A stretch of DNA of 33,048 nt, taken from Chlamydomonas sphaeroides (lineage: Eukaryota; Chlorophyta; Chlorophyceae; Chlamydomonadales; Chlamydomonadaceae). The stretch is from the NCBI GenBank assembly GCA_001662425.1, contig BDDC01000462.1, positions 1-33,048 of the forward strand, given 5' to 3'. A program made the translations under genes and the position numbers. Positions 21,601-29,644 of the stretch are shown one piece after another. The first letter of the stretch is position 1; each line of letters begins with the position of its first letter. Below the pieces are notes generated by a model. That model saw only the letters and a program-made list of their open reading frames with translations. It was not told the DNA's origin and did no database searches.

Positions 21601-23417
21601 GCCTGCCCTCCGCCCCTGCCCATCCTGCCACAGCTCCACCTCGCCTGCCCCGGCCGCGCCTCCCCGTGACCGAGGCCGCAATGGGCCGCCACTCCCCTGC
21701 CACTGCCCTGGCATTGGCGCCCGACGAGCCATGCGCGCTCTGTTCGGCCCCGCCCATTCCCCACCTGCTCCCGCACTTGCAGTGCAATCGTGCCCCAGGA
21801 CCCCGAGCCGTCCTCACACACACAGCACACGCTTTCCCCCCTCCTTCATCCCGTGTTATTCCCTCGGCCTCACCCCAGCTCGGACAGCGCCTCCGTGTAG
21901 GCATCCTTGATGTCCAGGTTGTACAGCGTGTTGAGCAGCGAGCGGCCCATCAGGAACTCCATAGACAGGTAGTAGACGCGCTTGGGGTCCTTCTCCCTGG
22001 GGAGGGGAGGAAGAGGGGAGAGGAAGCGGGGGGAGAGGGCAGGCATGGCAGGGGGCTTTCGGCAGGGGGGGGCTCGGGGGCTCAGGGCGTGCGAGGGAGG
22101 GTGTGGGGCTGTGCCTTGCGTGCCTGGACCGCGGGGCTGAGGGGGCTCACTTGAACCAGGTCTGCGTGTCGTTCCAGCGCTCGATGAGGCGGTCACGCAG
22201 CGAGAAGGCGGTGGCCTGGTAGGCCTCGAAGTTGTCGAAGTTGACGCGCGAGCGGGCCATGGTGTACTCGACGTGGTTGACGATGTCCTCCTGGATGCTC
22301 AGGACGTCGTTCTTCATGTACGTGTCTGTGGCGGCAACAACGGCAGGATGTAGTTTGGGTGGGCTGGGGAGCTGGGGCGGGAGGGAAACCGTTGGAGGGG
22401 GCCGCTTGGGGCGTAGGATGCGAGGTGGGGTTTCCGGGAAGCAGGCTCACTGCACATAACGCTCACGGAAAACCGGGCGGCTACAGCCCGAGTGCCTGAC
22501 GAGCCCTTCGGTGCCTCAAGATGATTGTGATCATCGTGATGAGCTTGGTCGCGTTTGGTGAGTTGCTGGCGCCGTCGGTCGACGGCATCCCCAAATGATC
22601 GCGAAGCCGAAAGTCCGCAGATACCCCCAACGACCAATGTAGGGGTCTCGTGTGGTGTAGGGCTGCTGTTTGCTCACCCATGAGCGTGTAAAGGCGCGCC
22701 TTGCCGGACTGGCCCTGCCCCTGCGCCTCGAACTTGGGACGGCTGACGTCCGTCGTGCTCGGCTTGCTGCGAAGGAGCACGTCGAGCGCCTTCGCGGCAT
22801 CCGCGGCCTGCTCCTCGCTGAGCTTGCCACCCGACTGGGTGCGCACGTAGAAGCGGTCATTGATGCGGCCCTCGTCGCCCTCGACGACGGCCTTGCCCAC
22901 GTCCACACCGAGGTCACGGAAGAGAGCCTGGCCAAGGATGCAAGGTCACAACTGAGCGTGTCGATAAGAACCCCAGAGGCATGTCGTTGCCGACAGCAAT
23001 CGCGGCGGCCCTAACGTCTTGGCCCGCTCCCAAATACGTGGGAGCATCATTTAGCATATCCCAAGCAGTGCCGACGAGCACCAGCTCGCAGTCACGTTTT
23101 CCTCCCATGAGATTCACCGTGGTGGCGGTCAAGAGACCCGGCTTGCTCGGCCCCTGCACGATCAGGACCGTGTAGCTGGCATCGCTGCTGTTGTCCACCG
23201 TGATCTTAACGTCGGCCGACGCAGGAGACTCGGGCGCCGCGACGCGAGGGGGCTGCGGAACGCTGCGAGCGCCGGGGCTGGCCACCGTGCGACGAACTGG
23301 CGCGACCGTCTTCGCGCGAACTGCAGGCACCGGAGCAACGGGACCCGACACGCCCGCAGGCGTCGGTCGGGCCGCCGCTGCCGGGGCCTTCAGGCCCTGG
23401 CGAAGGGTCGCTGCCAT
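13810..23417 (-). CDS. Plastid-type alpha-glucan (starch) phosphorylase with N-terminal ACT domain
   Basis: EC 2.4.1.1: reversible phosphorolysis of alpha-1,4-glucan ends to glucose-1-phosphate. Exons 5'-3': 23118-23417, 22678-22927, 22151-22325, 21874-21996, 20750-20906, 19896-20063, 19619-19736, 19232-19368, 18843-19016, 18510-18638, 18236-18312, 17600-17742, 17206-17348, 16896-16962, 16691-16728, 16460-16528, 16060-16125, 15291-15371, 15033-15135, 14782-14876, 14504-14628, 14206-14314, 13810-13989. All are GT-AG with matching phases, giving 1008 aa. Residues 1-68 are rich in Ala, Pro, Val and Arg, like a transit peptide. Residues 79-153 form an ACT domain. The catalytic part runs from about 180 to 960: GNGGLGR (299-305), QLNDTHPT (500-507), TNHTVLPEALE (539-549), KRIHEYKRQ (735-743), IGGKAAPGY (775-783), EASGTSNMK with the pyridoxal-phosphate lysine K850. 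The large insertion of plant PHO1 is absent. ATG 23415-23417 (CAGATGGC) was chosen; an in-frame ATG at 23558 would add 47 residues. Family assignment is certain; plastid targeting is inferred. Confidence 0.96.
15588..15699. repeat. CCCTCC-type repeat leading into a 60-C homopolymer
   Basis: On the plus strand, about 2.5 copies of a 19-bp unit (core CTCCCTCCCGTCCCCTCTC) end in C repeated 60 times (15640-15699). On the transcribed strand this is a poly-G run, able in principle to form G-quadruplexes and hard to sequence, which explains the following gap. Confidence 0.9.
15700..16046. other. Assembly gap (347 N)
   Basis: Unknown bases. The gap starts directly after the poly-C run and ends 14 nt before exon 17 of the phosphorylase (reading the plus strand). 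The true length may differ from 347. Confidence 1.
16963..17205 (-). other. Intron 13 of the phosphorylase gene, in-frame and stop-free
   Basis: The intron is 243 nt (81 codons) between DDPAFQ and AEWRAVKQ. It is a multiple of three without an in-frame stop. Canonical GT-AG ends and family alignment (…AFQ-AEWRAVK…) indicate it is normally removed. It contains a 63-bp tandem duplication. Confidence 0.8.
17081..17178. repeat. 63-bp direct duplication inside intron 13
   Basis: A 35-bp block starting CGCGGCACACGGGTGGCAGC occurs at 17081-17115 and again at 17144-17178, offset 63 bp. Related CAGCTTCCCCC motifs lie between and after the copies. Confidence 0.9.
17743..18235 (-). other. Intron 11 of the phosphorylase gene
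   Basis: A 493-nt intron with donor GTGAGG after NGEK and acceptor CCCCAG before VVRMAYL. This is the position where plant plastidial PHO1 carries its roughly 80-residue acidic insertion. I looked for coding sequence of that type in the intron and found none. Confidence 0.8.
20900..21230. repeat. Diverged tandem duplication spanning an exon edge
   Basis: GTCGTAGCTGCG(A/C)GGAGCG followed by GGGTGTGGGGTG, then TGGGTGAGAG, CAGTGCAGT and GCGGTGAGCGCGCTG(C/G)CTCCGGCC, occurs in the same order from about 20900 and from about 21104. The first copy carries about 70 extra AT-richer bases. The second copy therefore duplicates the splice acceptor and first codons of exon 5. Confidence 0.85.
20907..21873 (-). 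other. Longest phosphorylase intron (intron 4), with an internal duplication
   Basis: 967 nt, with donor GTGAGG and acceptor CCTCGCAG. It contains two diverged copies of a segment that begins at the edge of exon 5 (about 20900-21075 and about 21104-21230). The rest shows no gene or ordered repeat. Confidence 0.85.
22678..23417 (-). other. Exons 1-2: transit-peptide-like leader plus ACT domain
   Basis: Residues 79-153 read across the exon 1/2 junction as SYTVLIVQGPSKPGLLTATT then ALFRDLGVDVGKAVV, followed by RINDRFYVRTQSGGKLSEEQ. This is the ACT pattern of GlnD and plant ACR proteins: a D/S-K/R-P-G-L-L turn, a helix ending in LG, a second strand, then D-x-F-Y-V. ACT domains usually bind amino acids or other small ligands and act as regulatory modules. 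A 25-residue linker (about 154-178) joins it to the phosphorylase fold. Confidence 0.85.
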
Positions 23418-23640
23418 CTGCTTCCGAGAGCTCAATAGGTGTTGCAATAGGCCGAACCCAGCAGCAGCGAAGTATGTAATAGAACTACCTATGCAACGTA
23501 TATGGTAGACCAGCTCCGACTTGCAACGTTGGACTGTTGCGCCAGCCCGCGATTCCATACACACACGCGCGCTTTATCCCTCGGCCATCCCCGCCCCCGC
23601 CTCGAACCCCCGGGTGCGACAGTTCAGCATGCATGGCCTC
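23418..23640 (-). promoter_or_regulatory. Upstream region of the phosphorylase gene
   Basis: This is the most A/T-containing stretch of the area. It includes an ATATACG element (minus strand, near 23500) about 85 nt before the chosen ATG, which could be TATA-like. The frame stays open upstream to an ATG at 23558, so part of this could instead be coding. No experimental-grade promoter assignment is possible from sequence alone. Confidence 0.3.
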
Positions 23641-23940
23641 AGGATTGTAGCCGCTTACTACCATCGTCTTGATTACGTGCAGTAGGCCGCAGTGTATCGC
23701 CGCCGAGGCTGTGCCAGGCGGTTGACGTCATGGGAAAGCCTCCCACGGCAGCAGGCAGGCAAAGGCATGCCGCTCCGACTGGCCCCAGCCTGCGGCATGC
23801 TTTTTCGCACAGCGCTCGCCCGACGCGGACCCATGCCCGGGCGCGAGGCGAGGAAGGGTAGCAGGTGAATGAGGGAAAGGAGGCGAGCGAGGCCAAGGGG
23901 GTGGGCGGCAGGTCCGATAGCAACGGGTGAAAGGGCTAAT

Positions 23941-24365
23941 TTCCACGCTGATTCTTTAGTAGAAGGGCTGACGATGGTTCGACCCAAACCCAATGCCCAC
24001 CTTGGGCAATGCGCACCTTACGCCCTGCATGCCGCTGCACCGCAGCCCCGCAGTGGGTCCAGCTGCACTAGGCGACGGCCTGCTGAGGGCCCAAGTCTGT
24101 GCGAGAGGCGCTGGAGCCCACTGGGCCCTTTGACTGTAGAACCCGCGTGAAAAGGTACCTGAGGCGACCGCCAGTACTGGAGCTAGCCCACTGGGCCTAG
24201 GGAGCTGCTAGCCGTGCAGGTGACGCGGCAGCACGAGTCCCGCTGAGCTCCGCGCGCGGGTCCGGCCTCCGAGGGCTATGTGAGTCCCGGGGCTGCCAGA
24301 TCTGGCGGTTGTCTCAGGTACCCTCCACCGACTTCCACGCTGCTTCTACAGTCAAGGGCTACGCC
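23941..24365. repeat. Direct and inverted repeat cluster, possible transposon remnant
   Basis: TTCCACGCTG(A/C)TTCT followed by AGT and AGGGCT appears at 23941-23970 and 24333-24360. The sequence CCAG(TA/AT)CTGGCGGT.G.CTCAGGTACC plus TTCTACAGTCAA.GGGC lies inverted at 24121-24180 and forward at 24296-24360. This makes a hairpin-type inverted repeat with a loop of about 115 nt. AGCCCACTGGGCC also recurs at about 24114 and 24186. Confidence 0.8.
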
Positions 24366-24417
24366 AGAGTCGCTACGACATCCCGGGCCTAGTGGGCAGC
24401 GCTCCCGTGCCACGCGC

Positions 24418-24958
24418 GGCCCCCGGGCTGCCGGAACTCGGCGGTTATGATGCCAGGTTCAAGCACTGACCTTCGAGCGAGGCTACAGTCTGGAGGTCCT
24501 CCGCTCCTCCCTGCTCAAGGGGGGCAGGCGCACAGGGCCTTTGCGCTGGGCAGGCGGGAGCCCCTGCAATGCCTTGGGCGTGCGCTGCGCTGCCTCAGCT
24601 GTCAGCAAGGTCTTCTCTGACGGTGACCCTGATGTCATATTGAGGGTGAATGCCGTCACAATCTTGCTCCTCGGACGCAGGCAGCTAGGTGCTCGGCACG
24701 GCGTTGCCAGGGGCCAGCTCCACCCATGAGAACTCGGTGCGACGCGAAGGAGCTCGCGGCTCCGGCTAGCACACGCTCGGGTACACAATGCTGATTGTAC
24801 AGCGGCTGGCACATGGCATGACACCAGGCTCCCGCCTAGCATGCGCCCGGCCGGACGGCGGGTGCCGTCGGTGCCGATCGCTGGCTTTTATTGCTGTTTT
24901 ATGACAGGGAATCTGGTGTGACTGCAACACAACCGCCGAGTTGGGAAGCCCAGGGGCC
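24418..24958. mobile_element. MITE-like element bounded by imperfect terminal inverted repeats
   Basis: The left end (24418-24456) reads GGCCCCCGGGCTGCCGG then AACTCGGCGGTT. The right end (24920-24958), reverse-complemented, reads GGCCCCTGGGCTTCCC then AACTCGGCGGTT, followed on both sides by a related TG.TGC.AG stretch. The 541-bp unit has no transposase frame and no clear target-site duplication. A further forward copy of TCGGCGGTTATGATGC is at 25153-25168. It resembles a non-autonomous DNA transposon, but the family is unknown. Confidence 0.55.
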
Positions 24959-25152
24959 TGTCATTCAGTGAACGGAAGTGAGGGGTCGCCATGACGTGTG
25001 GTAGCGCCGACGGCGCTGGCTAGCGGGTAGCGGCTTGGCGGTCAGCGTGAAGGAAAGGGCGTCGGAGAGACCGGAGCCGGCATGAAGGCGCCGCCAAGCA
25101 AGGCCCTGGGCACAACAGCTTCGCTGACGCGCTTGACACGATGCGTCGATAA

Positions 25153-25168
25153 TCGGCGGTTATGATGC
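25153..25168 (+). repeat. Third copy of the TIR core
   Basis: TCGGCGGTTATGATGC here is identical to 24438-24453 in the left terminal repeat of the MITE-like element. It may mark another partial copy. Confidence 0.75.
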
Positions 25169-25793
25169 AGGCACATCAAATTCACAGCAGGTTCATGTGT
25201 GAACGCCCTGGACGTACGCCGCCAGAGCGCCTTGGCGTCTAGTCCGGTGTTGGTGTCCGGCTCCCGAGCCACCGTCGTCGTTGACAGCGGCAGAATGGAG
25301 GCATGCAACCAAGATGCGGGGCCGTTTGTTGGTGGCTGCTTGGGAAAATGCAGCCGGGCTAGGGATGAGTACCCTTGCCACGCAGCGGAGGGCGGGGCGC
25401 CGCGTGAGAGCCCAGGGCGGCCTAGCTTGCCCGCGGCGCGCAGCCCACACGGTGGCGCAGCAGGGCGCAGCGCACACAAGCGATGGGCGAAAGGTAGAGT
25501 CGGAGGTGCCGCGTCCGTTGCTCTGTGTTCCAGAAGCGTCCGTCCGCATCAATGAGCGCCCGGCGCCGTCATGCCTCCCCCACATGTGAGTCACTCGCCA
25601 CGATCCATGAATGCGAGGGTGCTTATTCGCACATAGCACGGCGTGACGCGCGACGTTGCAACGGCCCCGCGCCTCGCCGCCGCGCAGCACCTCATGGCGC
25701 CGTCCCACACAGTCCACAACACAGCATATCACCACCAACTAGGTGGCGCGGAGGCAGAGGCTCCTCCCGTCCCCCACCTCCACCTCCACCCAA

Positions 25794-25822
25794 CACACAC
25801 GCACACAGACACACACACCTTG
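25794..25822 (+). repeat. CA microsatellite
   Basis: An interrupted (CA)n run with single CG and AG interruptions, following a CCACCTCCACC tract. Confidence 0.9.
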
Positions 25823-26078
25823 GCGCTGCTGCAGCCCGGCTGGTCCCGTTGGGGTGCCATGCGCCGCCCCGGGTGCAGGGGGGCGGGCATCCAGCCAGAG
25901 CCGCCGCGACCGCCCATGCAGCCACGCCCCGTCCATGCCGCTCCATGCCGCTCCATTGGCGCCCATGTCACAGCCCATGGCAGCCTACCCGCAGCCAACG
26001 TGCCAGCATGCAATTGCACTTCAGTCGAGGTCACGGCAGCACAGCGCACCCATCACAGCTCGTCAGATGAACATGTGC

Positions 26079-26127
26079 CTACGTGCCCACTACGTGCCAA
26101 GTACGTGCCAACTACGTGCAAGTACGC
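26079..26127 (+). repeat. 11-bp tandem repeat with ACGTG core
   Basis: About 4.5 units of (C/G)TACGTGCCAA or a close variant, each with TACGTG. One unit is shortened by one base. The ACGTG core is the G-box/E-box-like binding core of bZIP and bHLH factors, but no gene start is evident next to it. Confidence 0.85.
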
Positions 26128-26774
26128 TCCGGCTCGCGCCGCGCGCCCCCCCCCCTCCGCCCCGGCAGGCGCGCCCGCCAGGCGTCCCGCCAGGCCAGTG
26201 AAGCGCCTCAGCTGCCGGTGCCTCCAGCTCCGTGTCATCACCCGGCCCTGCTACTTAAACGCGGCCGCACTGGGCAGGCGCGGCCGCGACCCCCACCCCT
26301 CACATACACACATATGGAACACGAGCACGCGTGCTTGCGCAGGTCAGAGCGGCCGCGCGCCAGCTCGAGAGGCGGGGCCGGGCGCCCGCCCGGCCTCATG
26401 GCGGAGGCGCGGAGGCGGCCCAGCCCCTTCACATTTATTGTCAACCGCCAAATGGGACGGGGCACTCAACAATCCTAGCACAGCCGGTCCGCCTCGAGGC
26501 CACTTGGTCGCTGCCAGCAACACGCGGTCGAGGCCGCGGTCCTGCGTACGCCGGCTAGGTCCGTGCTGCCTCCAGGCAGGCAGGCAGGCGGCCGAACCGC
26601 CCCAGCGCGCCGCGAGCCGAAGGCTACCTCAGGCAACACCTTGATGCGACCCAAGACTCCAAGATGCAAGAAATGCCGGCCCCCGCCCTATCATACTTGG
26701 TTGCTCATTCTTGGCATGGCCTGCCAGGTCCTGCAATGGTAGCCTACTATCAAACGCGACTCGCGGCGCCAAGT

Positions 26775-26841
26775 GCCGCAGCCCAAACGCCGCTCCGCTC
26801 TCCGCCGCAGCCCAAACGCCGCTCCGCTCTCCGCCGCAGCC
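26775..26841 (+). repeat. 29-bp tandem repeat, about 2.3 copies
   Basis: The unit begins GCCGCAGCCCAAACGCCGCT and ends CCGCTCTCC. Two exact copies (26775-26803, 26804-26832) are followed by a 9-nt partial copy. Confidence 0.95.
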
Positions 26842-28026
26842 GCGCACAGCTTTGCGGCAGCCCGTGCGCGTGCAGCGGCGGTGGGGTGGTGACTGGTGAG
26901 TACGAAGGCCACCCTTTCCCCCGCGGCAGGGCCTGCGCAGTTGCAGCCGCGCCGAGTTTGGCAGTCTTGCCAATCACGTAAACGCATGCGCAGAGTCCGG
27001 TGCGAGGATGCACACCGCCCCATCAGGCAAGACTCAAGATGTGCCGCCCTAATCCACCAGGTCGCGCTACCCATCCGCTCGAGGATCCCACGTACGCACG
27101 CGCGCATGCGCAGCTCTCGCCCAGGGCCGGTGCCGAGCACGACCAGCCGGCGCCGGGCCAACGGAACTCCACCCACCATGGGTACTCTCTTTGTGTGACG
27201 CGTCTTTGCCGGCGCGGAAAACCTGGCCCTAGCCCGCTCGCCCCCGCAAGGCCTGACGGGGGCGGGCGCTCGGGGAAAACACTTTCCCCTGCAGCAGCGG
27301 CCGCAGCAGCAGGTGCGTTCGTTTGTGCTGCGGCAGAAGCAGCAGCCAACCTGCGGCCGCAGGACCATAGCCGCGACTGGCAATCCAGAGCAGCGCTCCG
27401 ACTGCAGCCCCTGCCTCCGGTCGCTCTCGCTCCAACGCTCGCACACGCCTCCCGGCCACTCCCACGCCTGCGGCGTCCGCGGCGACACATTCCGTTCCTT
27501 ATTGGGTCGGGGCTCGCGAAACACGCGGCGCCTGGCCGCGACACATGAACAACGGCGCGGCCACATACGCGCACCACTAGCCGACAGGAGCTTCTTGCAC
27601 ACAACCCGAGCTAACCCACCGCCACCTGCCACCCACCCATCAACACCACCGACTAACAGCAGCGCAGCTCCGCTCAGGCACGCCAGCTTCATCATGATGC
27701 CCTGCGAGGCGCGGTTCCGTCAAAGCGAACCGCAGCCCCCGGTGCTACATGGGGCCCCATGGTTGCCTGCGTCAACCGCCGCGCATCGCGCCGTACCGGT
27801 ATCCAGGCGGGCGCTAAGGGTATGCGTGCCCCGCCACGCCCCTGGCGGCCCGGCCCTAGGCCCCCTCGAGACGCGCGACCCCCGGGTCGCTCTTGCCTAT
27901 CTAGGTCGACTGCGCCGCGGCGGTGCCGACAGCCTTCGACTGCAGCCCTTCAACTAGAGACCCTTCGGCTTGGGACCTTCGGCCACAGCCCTCCGGTCTT
28001 CTGCCCTGCGGGCCAGCCCTCAGTTC

Positions 28027-29613
28027 TCAGCCCCTAGACACAGGCCGGTCCGTGCCGCCGCCGCTGCCGCTACCGCCGCCGCCGCCGCTGGGTGCGCTGC
28101 CCTTGAGCGCCGACTTGAGCCCCGGCGTCGGCGCCGCCGTCACCAAAGACGAGCGCCGGGCCTTGCCGCTGGGCGAGGACGGCGGCTGCGGCCGCGGCGG
28201 TGGCTCGCCATCGGGCCCAACGGCGCCAAGGCTCAGGCTGCTGCGCCTGGCGGTAGCCGTGTTGAGGCTGGCTGCGTTGACGCAGGTGCCGCTGTTGGCC
28301 CGCGTGATCTCGCCATCGCTGACGGCGCCGCTGGCGGCGCCGTCGGAGGTCGCAGAGGCGGCGGCGGCCGCCAGCAAGCCGCGGACACGCGCGGCGGATG
28401 CGACGGTTCGGATGGCGGTGCGGACCCGGGCGCGGGTGGCGGCGGTGCCGCTCTGCCGAGGGGCACGGCAGGTGGGGGTCGGAGGGCGCGGCGGTTGGGG
28501 CACATAGCGCATGGCGCAGGGCAGGCGCGGGGCGCGGAGCAGAGGGATGGAGCCGGAGCTCTGAGCGCGTTGCTCGAGCGACAGCAGCCGCCGACCCAGC
28601 GCCGCGAGGGATGCAGCAAGCAAGGGGTTAGGGCGGACCACGCGAGCAGCAACATGAGAGCAATCGGGCGGGGCTCACCGGCTCCCTCGCCGCCTCGCCG
28701 TCGCCGCCGGCCGCTGGCGCCGCCGCCACGGCCGCCGCCGCCGCCGAGCCGAGGGCCGGGCTGGCGCCGCCACTGCCGGTCTTCCGCGAGCCGCCGCCGC
28801 CGCCGCGGCCCATCGCGCTCGACCCCAAGCCGCCGCCGCCGCCCGTGGATCCGAGGCCGAAACTCGTTCCCGAGGCATGGCCGCCGCCGCCGCCACCGCG
28901 GATGCCGAGCAGCTGTGAACGCGCCGTCATGTTGCTGGCGGCGGCGGCGGAGCCGATGGGCGCCGGCGACGGCAGCGGCTGAGCCACGATGCCCAGCACG
29001 CTGGCGGCGGCGGCGTCGCCACCGCCGGCTGCGGCCATGTGCTCGGACTGCGCTGCCCTGGCCTCCAGCCGCTCCAAGGCCTCGTCCTGGTGGGGGCGGG
29101 GCAGGGTTGCGGTGCGGGCTGGTCAGCGTTTCCTTGCGCTGGCTAGTCGCTGCCCCCGGGTTGCGACCTGCAGGGCTGCACTGCACGTTGGAGGCACCAC
29201 GGCTTGGCGGGTGGCCTCAGCGAGGGCGGGGGCTACGGCAGCGGTCCGCGCCCACAGCGCCGGCCGCCGACGCAAAGCGCAATGACGCAAGCTGTACAAT
29301 GCGTTTATGGTTGTTTCATTAGGCTGTAAGCCCGGGCATGGCGGTGTGTGGGGCCGCACCTGCTTGGCCACCAGCTCCAGCAGCTGGCTGACGGCGCCCT
29401 CGAAGGACGACAGCTGGGAGACCGCCTGAGGGGGCGGCCGGGGCGGGCGGCGTGGGCGCGGCGGTGCACCACACGCGGGGCCCCAGCACCCGTCACCCCT
29501 GTGCCCCTACTCGCCCCCACTGTCCCCTGCTGCACGTCCCCTCCCCCTCCCCAGCGCCCCACCTGCAGCAGCTGGTGCCACGACGCCCGCGGCACAAACA
29601 CGCCGTCCGGCGG

Positions 29614-29644
<31 letters not shown>

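Larger units (their letters stand above)
23641..28026. other. Intergenic region with repeats, no gene recognised
   Basis: About 4.4 kb between the phosphorylase promoter and the end of the third gene. Open frames on both strands are up to about 330 codons, but they have shuffled composition, no recognisable domains and no splice-consistent partners. It holds a repeat cluster (about 23.9-25.2 kb) and microsatellites. The part near 28026 should include the 3' UTR of the third gene; I found no TGTAA on the minus strand within 1 kb of its stop. Confidence 0.5.

Noticed and set aside
23960..23985. GGTTCGACC resembling a tRNA T-loop
   Set aside because: The flanks do not form a T stem and no acceptor, D or anticodon arm is found upstream.
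25643..26644. A 333-codon plus-strand frame in the intergenic region
   Set aside because: It reads through a CA microsatellite and the 11-bp repeat; no domain or gene context.
26691..27695. A 334-codon minus-strand frame with a signal-peptide-like start (MMKLACLSGAALLLVGG)
   Set aside because: The rest has random composition, runs through a tandem repeat, and no splice-consistent neighbours or domain were seen. Probably chance.
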